Below, one piece after another: positions 1 through 9,213 of a stretch of DNA of 64,000 nucleotides (the stretch's first letter is position 1; each line of letters begins with the position of its first letter). The notes beneath the pieces are model-generated. The model was not told where the DNA came from, did not search any database, and was given only the letters and a program-made list of their open reading frames with translations. The translations under genes were made by a program, and so were the position numbers. Source of the stretch: Acuticoccus sp. MNP-M23 (GTDB lineage: Bacteria; Pseudomonadota; Alphaproteobacteria; Rhizobiales; Amorphaceae); contig NZ_CP133480.1 of assembly GCF_031195445.1 (NCBI RefSeq), positions 620,001-684,000 of the forward strand, read 5' to 3'.

Positions 1-2
1 GC

Positions 3-1859
3 GGCATCAACCTTGAAGACATCAAGGCGCCCGACTGCTTCCTCATCGAGCAGCAGCTTCGCGAGCTGATGGACATCCCGGTCTTCCACGACGACCAGCA
101 CGGCACCGCGATCATCGCTGCCGCCGGGCTGATCAACTCGGCGCACATCACCGGGCGCTCGCTGCAGGACATGAAGATCGTCTGCAACGGCGCCGGCTCG
201 GCAGGCATCGCCTGCGTCGAACTCATCAAGGCGATGGGCGTGCCGCACAACAACATCATCCTGTGCGACACCAAGGGGCCGATCTACCAGGGCCGCACCG
301 AAGGGATGAACCAGTGGAAGTCGGCCCACGCCGCGCAGACCGACGCGCGGTCCCTCGCCGAAGCGCTGGACGGTGCCGACGTGTTCCTCGGCCTCTCGGT
401 CAAGGGCGCAATGACGCGCGAGATGGTGCGCTCCATGGCGCCGGAGCCGATCATCTTCGCCATGGCCAACCCCGACCCGGAGGTGACGCCCGAGGAAGTC
501 GCCGAGATCCGCGATGACGCCATCGTCGCCACCGGCCGGTCGGACTATCCCAACCAGGTCAACAACGTTCTGGGCTTTCCCTACATCTTCCGCGGTGCGC
601 TCGACGTCCGCGCCACCGCCATCAACGAAGAGATGAAGGTTGCCGCCGCCGAAGCGCTCGCCGCGCTCGCCCGCGAAGACGTGCCGGACGACGTGGCCGC
701 TGCCTACCAGGGCCAGCGCCCCCGTTTCGGCAAGGAATACATCATCCCGGTGCCTTTCGACCCGCGGCTGATCTCCACCATTCCGGCCGCCGTCGCCAAG
801 GCTGCAATGGCATCGGGCGTCGCGCGGCGGCCCATCGTCAACATGGAGCGTTATGCCGAAGAGCTTTCGGCGCGGCGCGATCCCGTGGCCGGCTCCCTGT
901 CGCGGATCTTCACCAAGGTGAAGCAGAACCCCAAGCGGGTGGTGTTTGCCGAAGGCGAGGAGGAGGCCGTGATCCGCGCCGCCGCCTCGTTCGTCAACCA
1001 GGACCTTGGCACGGCCATCCTGATCGGCCGCGAAGAGACCGTGCGCCAGGCCGCGTTCGACGCCGGCATCGACCTGCGCGCCGGGCTCGAAATCCAGAAC
1101 GCCCGCCTCTCCCGCCGAAATGAGGATTACACCCAGTTCCTCTACGCCAAGCTTCAAAGGCAGGGTCAGCTCTTCCGCGACGCGCAGCGCCTCATCAACC
1201 AGGATCGCAACTATTTTGGCGCGGCCATGGTGGCGATGGGCGATGCCGACGCGATGGTGACGGGCGTGACGCGCAATACTGCCGTGGCCCTTGCCGCGGT
1301 GCGGCAGGTGATTTCGGCCAAGCCCGGTCACCGGATCATCGGCGTCTCGCTGGTGCTGTCACGCGGGCGGGCGGTTCTGGTCGCCGACACGTCGGTGCAC
1401 GACCAGCCCAACCCATCCGAGCTGGCCGATACCGCGGAGGAAGCGGCACGCGTTGCCCGCCGCCTCGGCTACGAGCCGCGCATCGCGCTTCTGGCGGCCG
1501 CAAACTTCGGCAACCCGCCCAGCGCCCGCGCGGCGGATGTGCAGGAGGCGGTCGCAATTCTCGGCAAACGCCGGGTGGACTTCGAGTTCGACGGCGAGAT
1601 GGCCGCCGACGTGGCGCTCAACCCGGCGCTGATGGCAGCCTACCCCTTCTCGCGGCTGTCGGGTCCCGCCAACGTGCTTGTTATGCCGGGGCTCGATTCG
1701 GCCTCCATCGCCACCAAGATGCTACAGGAGCTTGGCGGATCGACCGTCTTGGGGCCAATGCTCGTCGGCCTCGACAAGGCGATCCAGATCGTCCCCTTCG
1801 GCGCGCGCGATTCCGACATCGTCAACATGGCGGCGATCGCAAGCTTCGGGGTCAACTGA
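3..1859 (+). CDS. maeB: NADP-dependent malic enzyme with C-terminal phosphotransacetylase-like domain (5' end outside window)
   Basis: Oxidative decarboxylation of malate to pyruvate, cytoplasmic. The reading frame is open from base 3, so the gene begins before the window. Visible residues run from [12 protein letters not shown] through the malic-enzyme core ([10 protein letters not shown]) and its NAD(P)-binding segment ([15 protein letters not shown]). From roughly 295 residues downstream of the first in-window Met begins a phosphate acetyl/butyryltransferase-like domain ([16 protein letters not shown]). This two-domain form is the common alphaproteobacterial and enterobacterial MaeB, in which the phosphotransacetylase part is regarded as regulatory rather than catalytic. 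The assignment is firm; NADP preference is inferred from the architecture. Confidence 0.95.
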   Translation, partial: GINLEDIKAPDCFLIEQQLRELMDIPVFHDDQHGTAIIAAAGLINSAHITGRSLQDMKIVCNGAGSAGIACVELIKAMGVPHNNIILCDTKGPIYQGRTEGMNQWKSAHAAQTDARSLAEALDGADVFLGLSVKGAMTREMVRSMAPEPIIFAMANPDPEVTPEEVAEIRDDAIVATGRSDYPNQVNNVLGFPYIFRGALDVRATAINEEMKVAAAEALAALAREDVPDDVAAAYQGQRPRFGKEYIIPVPFDPRLISTIPAAVAKAAMASGVARRPIVNMERYAEELSARRDPVAGSLSRIFTKVKQNPKRVVFAEGEEEAVIRAAASFVNQDLGTAILIGREETVRQAAFDAGIDLRAGLEIQNARLSRRNEDYTQFLYAKLQRQGQLFRDAQRLINQDRNYFGAAMVAMGDADAMVTGVTRNTAVALAAVRQVISAKPGHRIIGVSLVLSRGRAVLVADTSVHDQPNPSELADTAEEAARVARRLGYEPRIALLAAANFGNPPSARAADVQEAVAILGKRRVDFEFDGEMAADVALNPALMAAYPFSRLSGPANVLVMPGLDSASIATKMLQELGGSTVLGPMLVGLDKAIQIVPFGARDSDIVNMAAIASFGVN

Positions 1860-1901
1860 CCAACACGCAGCGCACTGCGACTGACTTGAACGGAGACGGC
1901 A

Positions 1902-2849
1902 TTGGCAGAGGCGACCATCAACACCTCGGTCATCGTGTGCACTCTGGACCGGCTGGACCTTCTGCGCCGCTGCCTCGATTCGCTGGCGGCGCAGACCTTC
2001 ACCGACCCTTTCGAGGTGGTGGTGGTGGACAACGCCGTCACCGAAGCCGGCGATCCGCGGGTGGCCGCGGAGGTGGAGCGCGCCAATGCGGCGCGGCCCG
2101 GCACCTTTGTCTACCGCCACAGCGTCGGGCCGAACCTGTCCACCGCCCGCAATACGGGGCTGGAGGCAAGCCGCGGCACCAACATCGCCTTTGTGGACGA
2201 CGACCTCGTCTTGCCGCCGGACTGGCTTGCCACCATCGTCTCCGTCCTGCGGCAGACCGGGGCGGACGGCGTTCTGGGCCTCGTCCGGCCGCGCTTTCTA
2301 CCCGGCGGCGAGATGGACGGGCTGGAGCGGCATTTCACCCGCGACCTGCCGCTGCCGGAAGGCGCGCCTGTGGGCCGCAACCGGCACGGCTTCATCGACG
2401 GCGTGCGGACCTGCAACGTGATCGTGAGGCGCTCACGCACCTTCGGGCAGGGCATCTGGTTCGACCCTGCCTTCGGCCGCAGCGGCGGCGAAGACCAGGA
2501 CGTCTTCATCCTGTTCGCCAGGCGGCCGGCATTCCGCCTCGCCTACTCTCCCGCCGCTGAGGCCGAAGAGCTGATCCCGCCCGAACGCCAGAACGCGCGG
2601 TATTTGAAGATGCGCGCTTTCCGCAACAGCCAGGTTTTCGTGCGCGTTCTCACCAAGCACCGGCCGAACCCGCGCCTTGCAGCTTTGATGCAGCGCATCA
2701 TCGGCACCATCCAGTGGGGGCGCGCGCGGACAAAGCGCCTGCTCGCCCGCCCGCAGGGTCTGGCTCGGGTGGAAGCGGAAATTGCCGAAGCGACGGCGGC
2801 CGGCAAGGTCTTCTGGCGCCGGCCGGACCTGCCCGGCCCATACCAGTAA
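1902..2849 (+). CDS. Family 2 glycosyltransferase
   Basis: A 315-residue GT-A fold glycosyltransferase. It opens with the family-2 pattern SVIVCTLDRLDLLRRCLDSL, then a VVDNA segment, and a DDD metal-binding motif at residues 99-101 followed by LVLPPDWL. GGEDQDVF near residue 196 fits the catalytic acidic position. The start is a TTG at 1902 preceded by CGGAGA at a good distance; no in-frame ATG lies nearby. It sits 42 bp after maeB in the same direction and converges on the gnat-trmB gene. Donor and acceptor cannot be read from sequence. A role in surface glycan is plausible given the polysaccharide genes elsewhere in the window. Confidence 0.88.
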   Translation: MAEATINTSVIVCTLDRLDLLRRCLDSLAAQTFTDPFEVVVVDNAVTEAGDPRVAAEVERANAARPGTFVYRHSVGPNLSTARNTGLEASRGTNIAFVDDDLVLPPDWLATIVSVLRQTGADGVLGLVRPRFLPGGEMDGLERHFTRDLPLPEGAPVGRNRHGFIDGVRTCNVIVRRSRTFGQGIWFDPAFGRSGGEDQDVFILFARRPAFRLAYSPAAEAEELIPPERQNARYLKMRAFRNSQVFVRVLTKHRPNPRLAALMQRIIGTIQWGRARTKRLLARPQGLARVEAEIAEATAAGKVFWRRPDLPGPYQ

Positions 2850-2859
2850 GCCCCGGCGC

Positions 2860-3978
2860 TCAGATGCGGCGCAAGGTGAGGTAACGCGGTGTCCGCCCTT
2901 CGCGGAACGCCTTGGTTTCGTAGCGGGTGCCCGGCCAGTGGGGCCACGGGTCGGCGCTGTCACGCTCCAGCACAAAGGCCGGATGGGCCTCCACATGCGC
3001 CCGCGTCCAGCGGACATAGTGGTCGATGTCGGACGCAAAGCGCACCTCGCCGCCCGGCGCCACGGTGCGGGCCAGCCGGCCCAGCCCATCGCTGGAAATG
3101 AAGCGCCGCTTCCAGTGGCGCTGCTTGTGCCATGGGTCCGGGTAAAGAACGTCGACCCTTTGGGCAGACCCTGCGGGCAGCCACTCCAGCACCCGCCGTG
3201 CATCGCCCTGATAAAAGCGCACGTTGGTGAGCGGCAGATCGCGCGCGGCCTTCATGGCGCGGGCAAGTCCGGTCTCGAACGGCTCGATGCCGATCAGCCC
3301 GCTTTCAGGCGCCCGGCGGGCATGGTCGATGAAATGTTCGCCGCCGCCGAAGCCCACCTCAACGCAGAGCGCGTCAGCCGTGCCGAACAGGGCCTTTCGG
3401 CTGTAGGGCACCGACAGGTCCACGAGCAGCGGATCGTCTGCCGCGACCGTACCGCCGCCCTGCCCCTTGCGGCGCCCGTACAGCGCGTCCACCGGCGCCT
3501 TCATCGCCATGGCCGGCGCCAGCGTCTTGCGAAAATAGATCCGCTCGAACCCGTCCTCGTTCCGGCGATCCACCTCGTCAAAGCCAAGCCTGGGGTAAAG
3601 GACGAGGTTGTCGGCCATCTTTGCGTTTGTGTGCAACGCCAGATGCGTTGCACCGGCGGCGCGGGCTCTTTCCTCCACCGCGGCAATCAGCGCCGGGCCG
3701 ATCCCGCGGCCCTGCCGGCCGGGCGCCACCGCGACCGCGCGCAGCCACGCCTCGGGCTGTGCCAGATTGAACGTCGCGTACCCGCACACGCTGCCGTCCG
3801 CATCGACGGCGGCCAGCGCCTGCCCGGCCGCGATCAGAGCGGCATGGTCGTCGTCCATGACGGACGGGCGGCGTCCGATCGGGACGACGTGGCACTCGAA
3901 AGCGGCCTGCGAAATGGCCAGAAGGGCCGCGGCGTCATCCGCCACGGCCCTCCTGATCGTCACGTCAATGGCGTTCAC
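2860..3978 (-). CDS. trmB: Fusion of a GNAT N-acetyltransferase and tRNA (guanine-N7)-methyltransferase TrmB
   Basis: One uninterrupted 372-residue frame carries two domains. Residues 6-153 are a GNAT acetyltransferase with motif A at 82-98 (VAVAPGRQGRGIG) and the terminal YFRKTL typical of the fold. Residues 165-372 are TrmB, which methylates G46 of tRNA: SAM-binding VEVGFGGGEHF at 207-217 and the signature YPDPWHKQRHWKRRF at 279-293. I chose the GTG at 3978, which lies 19 bp after the metK stop and behind a GAGG-type site. An internal ATG at 3510 or 3504 could start a TrmB of about 214-216 residues, but no ribosome site precedes it and no stop separates the domains. The metK-trmB order is conserved in rhizobia; the acetyltransferase part is the unusual feature. 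Confidence 0.88.
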   Translation of the reverse strand: MNAIDVTIRRAVADDAAALLAISQAAFECHVVPIGRRPSVMDDDHAALIAAGQALAAVDADGSVCGYATFNLAQPEAWLRAVAVAPGRQGRGIGPALIAAVEERARAAGATHLALHTNAKMADNLVLYPRLGFDEVDRRNEDGFERIYFRKTLAPAMAMKAPVDALYGRRKGQGGGTVAADDPLLVDLSVPYSRKALFGTADALCVEVGFGGGEHFIDHARRAPESGLIGIEPFETGLARAMKAARDLPLTNVRFYQGDARRVLEWLPAGSAQRVDVLYPDPWHKQRHWKRRFISSDGLGRLARTVAPGGEVRFASDIDHYVRWTRAHVEAHPAFVLERDSADPWPHWPGTRYETKAFREGRTPRYLTLRRI

Positions 3979-3997
3979 GCCGACCGTCCGCCTCTGC

Positions 3998-5167
3998 TCA
4001 GAGTTCGCGGGCGATGGCTTGTGCAAGGTCGGTCTGCTCCCACGAGAACCCGCCGTCCGCGTCCGGCTCGCGGCCGAAGTGGCCGTAGGCCGCGGTGCGG
4101 GCATAGATCGGGCGGTTGAGCTTCAGGGCCTCGCGGATGCCGCGGGGCGACAGATCGATCACGCGGCTGATGGCGGCCTCGATGGCATCGTCCGGTGCCT
4201 TGCCCGTGCCGTGGGTGTCCACGTAGATCGACAGCGGCTGCGACACGCCGATGGCGTAGGCCAGCTGGAGGGTGCAGCGGTTTGCGAGATCGGCCGCAAC
4301 CACGTTCTTGGCGACGTAACGTGCAGCATAGGCTGCCGAACGGTCCACCTTGGTGGGATCCTTGCCGGAGAAGGCGCCGCCGCCGTGGGGGGCTGCACCA
4401 CCGTAGGTGTCGACGATGATCTTGCGGCCCGTGAGGCCGGCGTCACCATCGGGTCCGCCAATCACGAAGGTGCCGGTGGGGTTCACGTACCAGACGGTCT
4501 CCGGCGTGATCCACTCGGCCGGCATCACTTCGCGGATGTAAGGCTCGACTACGGCGCGCACATCATCGGAGGTCATGGTCTCGTCGGTATGCTGGGTGGA
4601 CAGCACGACGGACGTGCAGGCCACGGGCATGCCGTTTTCGTAGCGCAGCGTCACCTGGCTCTTGGCGTCGGGGCCGAGCTTGGGTTCCACGCCGGACTTG
4701 CGCACCTCTGCCAGGCGACGAAGGATCGCGTGGCTGAAGTGGATCGGCGCCGGCATCAGTGCGTCGGTCTCGCGGCAGGCGTAGCCGAACATGATCCCCT
4801 GGTCGCCGGCACCTTCGTCCTTGTTGCCGGCGGCGTCGACGCCCTGCGCAATGTGGGCGGACTGAGCGTGGAGGTGCACTTCGACGTGGGCGTTCTTCCA
4901 GTGAAAGCCGTCCTGCTCGTAGCCGATATCGCGAATTGCGGCGCGCGCCAGCTCTTCCACCTTATCAGGCGTGATGGACGCGGGACCGCGGGTTTCCCCG
5001 GCGATCACAACGCGGTTGGTGGTTGCCAGCGTTTCGCAAGCGACACGGGCCTCCGGCATCTCAGCGAGAAAAGCGTCGACCACCTCGTCCGAAATCCGGT
5101 CGCAAACTTTGTCGGGATGTCCTTCGGACACCGATTCACTGGAGAAGAGGTAGGACTGTCGAGCCAA
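3998..5167 (-). CDS. metK: S-adenosylmethionine synthetase
   Basis: Makes S-adenosylmethionine from methionine and ATP. The 389-residue protein is full length. It shows [13 protein letters not shown] near the N-terminus, the [14 protein letters not shown] loop, and [16 protein letters not shown] in the C-terminal part, all diagnostic of bacterial MetK. The start is a TTG at 5167 preceded by [18 protein letters not shown] lines up with the usual N-terminus and no in-frame ATG is available. It is followed 19 bp downstream by the gnat-trmB fusion, whose methyltransferase half consumes SAM. A short dyad (5192-5208) lies in its leader. Confidence 0.97.
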   Translation of the reverse strand: MARQSYLFSSESVSEGHPDKVCDRISDEVVDAFLAEMPEARVACETLATTNRVVIAGETRGPASITPDKVEELARAAIRDIGYEQDGFHWKNAHVEVHLHAQSAHIAQGVDAAGNKDEGAGDQGIMFGYACRETDALMPAPIHFSHAILRRLAEVRKSGVEPKLGPDAKSQVTLRYENGMPVACTSVVLSTQHTDETMTSDDVRAVVEPYIREVMPAEWITPETVWYVNPTGTFVIGGPDGDAGLTGRKIIVDTYGGAAPHGGGAFSGKDPTKVDRSAAYAARYVAKNVVAADLANRCTLQLAYAIGVSQPLSIYVDTHGTGKAPDDAIEAAISRVIDLSPRGIREALKLNRPIYARTAAYGHFGREPDADGGFSWEQTDLAQAIAREL

Positions 5168-5489
5168 ATCATCAACTTTCGTAGTCGGTCACGTACCCGG
5201 ACGGTACGCATGCCGATTGGTTTTCATTGGGCGTGTTCGTAATGTCAGGACGACATCACGTGCCGCATTTTCAACCATCTAGAACCCTGAAGGTCAACCA
5301 ATGGGGCAGGCACTGGAGGCTTGTCTAGCCTGCGCGCCGGTGTGCTGCAACGCCATTCATGTCCGGCTGGCGGGCTGTCCGAGGGGCTCTGCCGCCCCTT
5401 CGGCAATCGCGCTGACGGCGGGTCCGCAGCGCCGATGCAGGATGCAGACGAGTGCCGCAAACGGCGGCACGCTGTCTGTTGCCGCGCGC
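5168..5489. other. Intergenic leader between XRE regulator and metK (322 bp)
   Basis: No coding frame with support on either strand. The side nearest metK has a perfect 6-bp dyad (5192-5197 and 5203-5208, 5-nt loop). I looked for the SAM-II and SAM/SAH riboswitch consensus patterns in front of metK and could not match either. No clear -35/-10 pair was identified. Confidence 0.6.
5192..5208 (-). promoter_or_regulatory. Inverted repeat in the metK leader
   Basis: CGTACC and GGTACG arms separated by 5 nt, centred about 33 nt upstream of the metK TTG. It could be an operator or a small mRNA hairpin just ahead of the ribosome site. Function is inferred only from position. Confidence 0.35.
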
Positions 5490-5915
5490 TCAGCCCCGCG
5501 CGTCGGCCAGCGTCTCGACCAGATCGATGACGCGGCGGCGCACGCGCGGGTCCCGAATCCGGCTGAAAGCCTTGGCAAGCTCGAGCGCCTCGCCGGTCGT
5601 CTCGCCCGGCAGGAGGAAGCCGGGTGCGCCATCGTCCGCAAACCCGGCCGATTCCCGCGGCTCGGCCTTGTTCAGAGCAAGAGGTGAGGCATCCTCGAAA
5701 AAGAACGAGACCGGGGCCTCAAGAATTTCAGAAATTTCCTGCAGACGGCTTGCACCGATCCGGTTGGTGCCCTTTTCGTATTTCTGCACCTGCTGAAACG
5801 TCACGCCGAGACTATCGCCCAGCTTTTCCTGGGTCATGCCCATCATGGTCCGCCGCAATTTCAAGCGGCTGCCCACGTGGATGTCGATCGGATTCGGTTG
5901 TTTTCGGCCAGCCAT
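5490..5915 (-). CDS. XRE-family helix-turn-helix transcriptional regulator
   Basis: A 141-residue DNA-binding protein. The ATG at 5915 gives MAGRKQPNPIDIHVG, which looks like the usual N-terminus of this rhizobial family; a TTG at 5939 would add 8 residues. The HTH spans about residues 18-70 (RLKLRRTMMGMTQEKLG, then GVTFQQVQKYEKG and NRIGASRLQEIS). The C-terminal half ends with a basic, helical AFSRIRDPRVRRRVIDLVE segment. Its place between lnt and metK matches the regulator called PraR or PhrR in some rhizobia; that equivalence is from memory of gene context and is not proven here. Targets are unknown. Confidence 0.88.
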   Translation of the reverse strand: MAGRKQPNPIDIHVGSRLKLRRTMMGMTQEKLGDSLGVTFQQVQKYEKGTNRIGASRLQEISEILEAPVSFFFEDASPLALNKAEPRESAGFADDGAPGFLLPGETTGEALELAKAFSRIRDPRVRRRVIDLVETLADARG

Positions 5916-6067
5916 CGGCTCACACTGTGTCGTTGACAAAACTCGCTACCTTTCACACCGCAGAGGCGTGAGTGTTGACCCACCCATCTGCATACAGTTG
6001 CGCGAGACCAACGATCGATACCACGGATGGTTGCGTCATTGCAATTTAAAAGTTTTATATACACGCC

Positions 6068-7708
6068 TCAAGTACCGTCTGCATCCTGTGGGCGTCTTCT
6101 TGCAACCGTGATCACGCGAACCACACCTAAGGATACGCCGCCAAGAAACAAAATTACAAATAGTAGAAGATCAGACAACCCAGAATAGTGCGACGGTTGC
6201 GGCGGTGGCAAACGCTCGGTCAGCGTGCCGATTGCTTTCAACCGTAAACTTCCGGCAATGCGCCCTTGCGCATCGATGACAGCGCTGATGCCGGTGTTGG
6301 CAGCCCGCACCACGGGCAGGCCGCGCTCGATGGCCCGCAGCTGTGCATGGCGCAGATGCTGCCGCGGCCCCGGCGTGTTGCCGAACCAGGAATCGTTGGT
6401 GAGGTTGACAATCCAGCGCGCCGGCGGCTCGCCAGCGCCATGGGGAAAAATCACCTCGTAGCAGATCAGCGGCTGGAACGGCGGCAACCCTGCCACCTGA
6501 AGTGTCACCGGCCCATCACCTGCCACGAACTCCCCGCCATTGGCCGCAAGACCCGACAGGCCGAGCCGCGCCATAAGAGCGGAGAATGGCAGATATTCCC
6601 CAAACGGAACCAGATGTGCCTTGTCGTACCGGCCGACCAGCCGCCCTTCCGGCGACATCACGAAAAGCGCATTGTAGCCGACGGTTCTGCCATCTGCCGT
6701 TGCAGCAAGCTCGACCGCGCCGGTGATCAACTGGGTTTCCGGCCCCAGTGCGCCGGCAAGAGCGGCCTGCGGCGCACTCGGCGCCCGCCACTGAAACGGA
6801 ATGGCCGTTTCCGGCCAGATCACCACCGAAGGCCGCGGCAGGGCCTCCTCCCCGGCTGCGGGCGCGGGGCCCGGCTCAGCGGTGAGCTCAAGAAGGCGCT
6901 GCCAGATTTCGGCCTGATGTTCGGGCGCCCACTTCTCGTCCTGCGGCACGGCGGGCTGCACGATGCGGATGAGCGGTGCATCGGCCGCAATTTCGGGTGC
7001 GGTCCATAGCCGGTAGCCGCCATAAGTGGCCATGGCCGCAAGCATCAGCCCGGTCGGGACGGCAAGCCAGCGGCTTTCACGCTCGGCCAGAACAACCGGC
7101 AGCGCGCCGATCAGCACAGCCGGGATGGCAAGCCCGTTGACCCCGACGGCCGACGCGCTTTGCGCCAGAAGGATGGATTGGGTGAGCCCCATGCCGGCCG
7201 CATTCCACGGAAAGCCGGTAAGGACGAGGCCGCGCGCAAGCTCGGTTCCGGCCACGCCCAGCGCCAGTGCCACAGCCCGCCACGCCATGCCGCGCGGCGC
7301 AAGCCCGACGCACATCGCCGCAATGCCGCTGAATGGCGCCAGCAGAAGCGGCAGGCCGACCACCGCCAGCGGCATCAGCCAGGCGTAGGCGTCGGCATCC
7401 ACCAGAAACGCAGCGCCGATCCACCACAGCCCCATGAGGTGAAAACCGAACCCGAATGCAAAGCCGGTAAGAAAGCGCTCCAGCGACCGGCGCCGCACCC
7501 GCGCATCGCCCGCCTCCAGCAACACCAGAAGTGCGCTGTAGGCGGCCAATGCAGGAAGAAGATCGTAAGGCGCAAACGCCAGCGCCAGACCGACGCCGCT
7601 GAACGCGGCGAGGCCGAGGCGGACAACGCGCCGCCCCGCCAGCCGCTCTGCAAGGCGCTCAAGCCTCGTTTTGTTGGTCGTCCTCGGTGCTACCGGTTTC
7701 GCCGCCAT
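6068..7708 (-). CDS. lnt: Apolipoprotein N-acyltransferase
   Basis: Adds the third acyl chain to outer-membrane lipoproteins at the inner membrane. The 546-residue protein has several hydrophobic segments in its first 210 residues, then a nitrilase-like domain. The catalytic triad is visible: Glu in WPETAIPF, Lys in GRYDKAHLVPFGEYLPF and Cys in PLICYEVIFP. The ATG at 7708 lies inside the 3' end of corC (about 50 bp overlap); it is the only ATG in range and has no strong ribosome site, so the start is less certain than the identity. It belongs to the ybeY-corC-lnt group. Confidence 0.94.
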   Translation of the reverse strand: MAAKPVAPRTTNKTRLERLAERLAGRRVVRLGLAAFSGVGLALAFAPYDLLPALAAYSALLVLLEAGDARVRRRSLERFLTGFAFGFGFHLMGLWWIGAAFLVDADAYAWLMPLAVVGLPLLLAPFSGIAAMCVGLAPRGMAWRAVALALGVAGTELARGLVLTGFPWNAAGMGLTQSILLAQSASAVGVNGLAIPAVLIGALPVVLAERESRWLAVPTGLMLAAMATYGGYRLWTAPEIAADAPLIRIVQPAVPQDEKWAPEHQAEIWQRLLELTAEPGPAPAAGEEALPRPSVVIWPETAIPFQWRAPSAPQAALAGALGPETQLITGAVELAATADGRTVGYNALFVMSPEGRLVGRYDKAHLVPFGEYLPFSALMARLGLSGLAANGGEFVAGDGPVTLQVAGLPPFQPLICYEVIFPHGAGEPPARWIVNLTNDSWFGNTPGPRQHLRHAQLRAIERGLPVVRAANTGISAVIDAQGRIAGSLRLKAIGTLTERLPPPQPSHYSGLSDLLLFVILFLGGVSLGVVRVITVARRRPQDADGT

Positions 7709-8648
7709 CGCGGATCATGACCTTGACGCGCTTGATGCGGCGGGGGTCGGCGTCCAGCACCTCGAACTCCACACCCGGAAGCTGGCTGGATGCCACAAGC
7801 TCGCCGCGCACCGGCACCCGGCCCAGAATGGCAAAGACGAGCCCGCCCAGCGTATCCACCTCGTCGCGGAACTCAGTGTCAGGGAATGCAACGCCGGCCT
7901 CCTCTTCAAAGTCTTCCACGGCGACGCGCGCATCAGCGAACCAGGCGCCGTCTTCGCCCTGCTCCATGGTCGGCTCGTCGGGCCAGTCGTACTCGTCTTC
8001 GATATCGCCGACCACCGTCTCGATCAGGTCTTCGAGGGTGACGAGGCCGTCAGTGCCGCCATATTCGTCCACCACCAGCGCCATCTGCGTGCGGTTGGCC
8101 TGCATCCGGACCATCAGGTCCATTGCCGGCATGGAGGGCGGGACGAACAGCACCTGGCGGATGATGTCGAGCTGGCTGAGCGGGCGCGCAAGGTCCACCG
8201 CGCCGAGACGCAGGCCGTCTTCCATGGCCGCCTCTTCGGCGATCTTGATCATCACATCCTTGGCGTGGACGAAGCCGACCGGGTCGTCCAGCGTTTCGCC
8301 GAACACCGGCAGGCGCGAGTGACCGGCTTCGCGGAAGCGGCGCATCAGGTCGGCGACCGAGATGTTCTCGGGCACGGCGTCGATGTCGGCGCGCGGGATC
8401 ATCACGTCCAGAATGCGGACGTCGCGCAGCGCCAGGATATTTTGCAGGAGCCGGCGCTCTTCAGCGGAAAAGACCGCGTCTTCGCTGGTCTCGTCCGCTA
8501 GCGCCTGGGCCAGATTCTCGCGAAGGCCCTCGTTGTTGCGAAGGCCGAAGACGGTAAGGACGCGGTCAAACCAGCCCTCATCGTCGGGTTTGGGTGCGGC
8601 GGCCGTGCCATTTTGCAGGGCCGCGCGGGGACTATCACTGTCAGCCAT
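7659..8648 (-). CDS. corC: CorC/HlyC-type CBS-domain protein
   Basis: A 329-residue cytosolic protein (YbeX type). A CBS pair occupies about residues 75-205 (VMIPRADIDAVPENISV, then DVMIKIAEEA). The conserved linker MALVVDEYGGTDGLVTLEDL follows, and then the transporter-associated CorC_HlyC domain (DFEEEAGV, DTLGGLVFAILGRVP). There is no membrane-spanning DUF21 part. Members are linked to ion homeostasis and, through their ybeY neighbours, to ribosome function. The exact activity is not settled for this branch. Confidence 0.92.
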   Translation of the reverse strand: MADSDSPRAALQNGTAAAPKPDDEGWFDRVLTVFGLRNNEGLRENLAQALADETSEDAVFSAEERRLLQNILALRDVRILDVMIPRADIDAVPENISVADLMRRFREAGHSRLPVFGETLDDPVGFVHAKDVMIKIAEEAAMEDGLRLGAVDLARPLSQLDIIRQVLFVPPSMPAMDLMVRMQANRTQMALVVDEYGGTDGLVTLEDLIETVVGDIEDEYDWPDEPTMEQGEDGAWFADARVAVEDFEEEAGVAFPDTEFRDEVDTLGGLVFAILGRVPVRGELVASSQLPGVEFEVLDADPRRIKRVKVMIRDGGETGSTEDDQQNEA

Positions 8649-8673
8649 TGTTCCCTCGGCGCAAGGCGCCGTC

Positions 8674-9213
8674 TCAACTCCCGTTATAAGGGTCCGGAAT
8701 TCCGAGCCCGTCTAAAATGCCTATCTCAATGCCTTCCATCGTATTGCGCTCGTCCTCGGCCTCGTGGTCATAGCCGAGGAGGTGAAGCACGCCGTGCAGC
8801 ACCAGATGGGTGGTGTGATGGGCCAAGGGAATGGCCCGTTCTGCTGCTTCTTGCGCCATCACCTCGAAAGCGATGGCAATCCCGCCGATAAAGGCGCGGT
8901 CCTGGTCGTCAAAATCGTCAGTGGACGGGAAGGCGAGGACGTTGGTGGGCTGAGGCTTGCCGCGAAACTTGCCGTTGAGTTCGGCCAGAGCGTCAGAGCT
9001 GGTGAAGATGATGTCACAATTGACGAGGCCGGAGCGCGCGTAAGGCGACGCCGCCAGAATGGTCAGCACCATTTCGGCAATGGCATCGGGGTTCACCGGC
9101 TGCCACTGCGAATCCTCGATCCGAACCGATGCGCAGAAACTGTCCGGTCCGACAAGGATGTCGTCCTCATCGGGCAAGAGGTCCTGCGGCAGAACCTTGT
9201 CCGCCAAAGTCAT
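8674..9213 (-). CDS. ybeY: Endoribonuclease YbeY
   Basis: Zinc-dependent endoribonuclease of 16S rRNA maturation and ribosome quality control. The 179-residue protein ends with the metal-binding signature HGVLHLLGYDHEAEDE, supplying three histidines. The upstream INCDIIFTSSDALAELN-like region and TNVLAFPS are also characteristic. Its start overlaps the phoH stop by 4 bases, and corC follows 25 bp downstream. This is a standard phoH-ybeY-corC unit. Confidence 0.95.
   Translation of the reverse strand: MTLADKVLPQDLLPDEDDILVGPDSFCASVRIEDSQWQPVNPDAIAEMVLTILAASPYARSGLVNCDIIFTSSDALAELNGKFRGKPQPTNVLAFPSTDDFDDQDRAFIGGIAIAFEVMAQEAAERAIPLAHHTTHLVLHGVLHLLGYDHEAEDERNTMEGIEIGILDGLGIPDPYNGS

Noticed and set aside
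5168-5300. Possible SAM riboswitch in front of metK
   Set aside because: Neither the SAM-II nor the SAM/SAH core could be matched on the metK strand. Only a short dyad is present.
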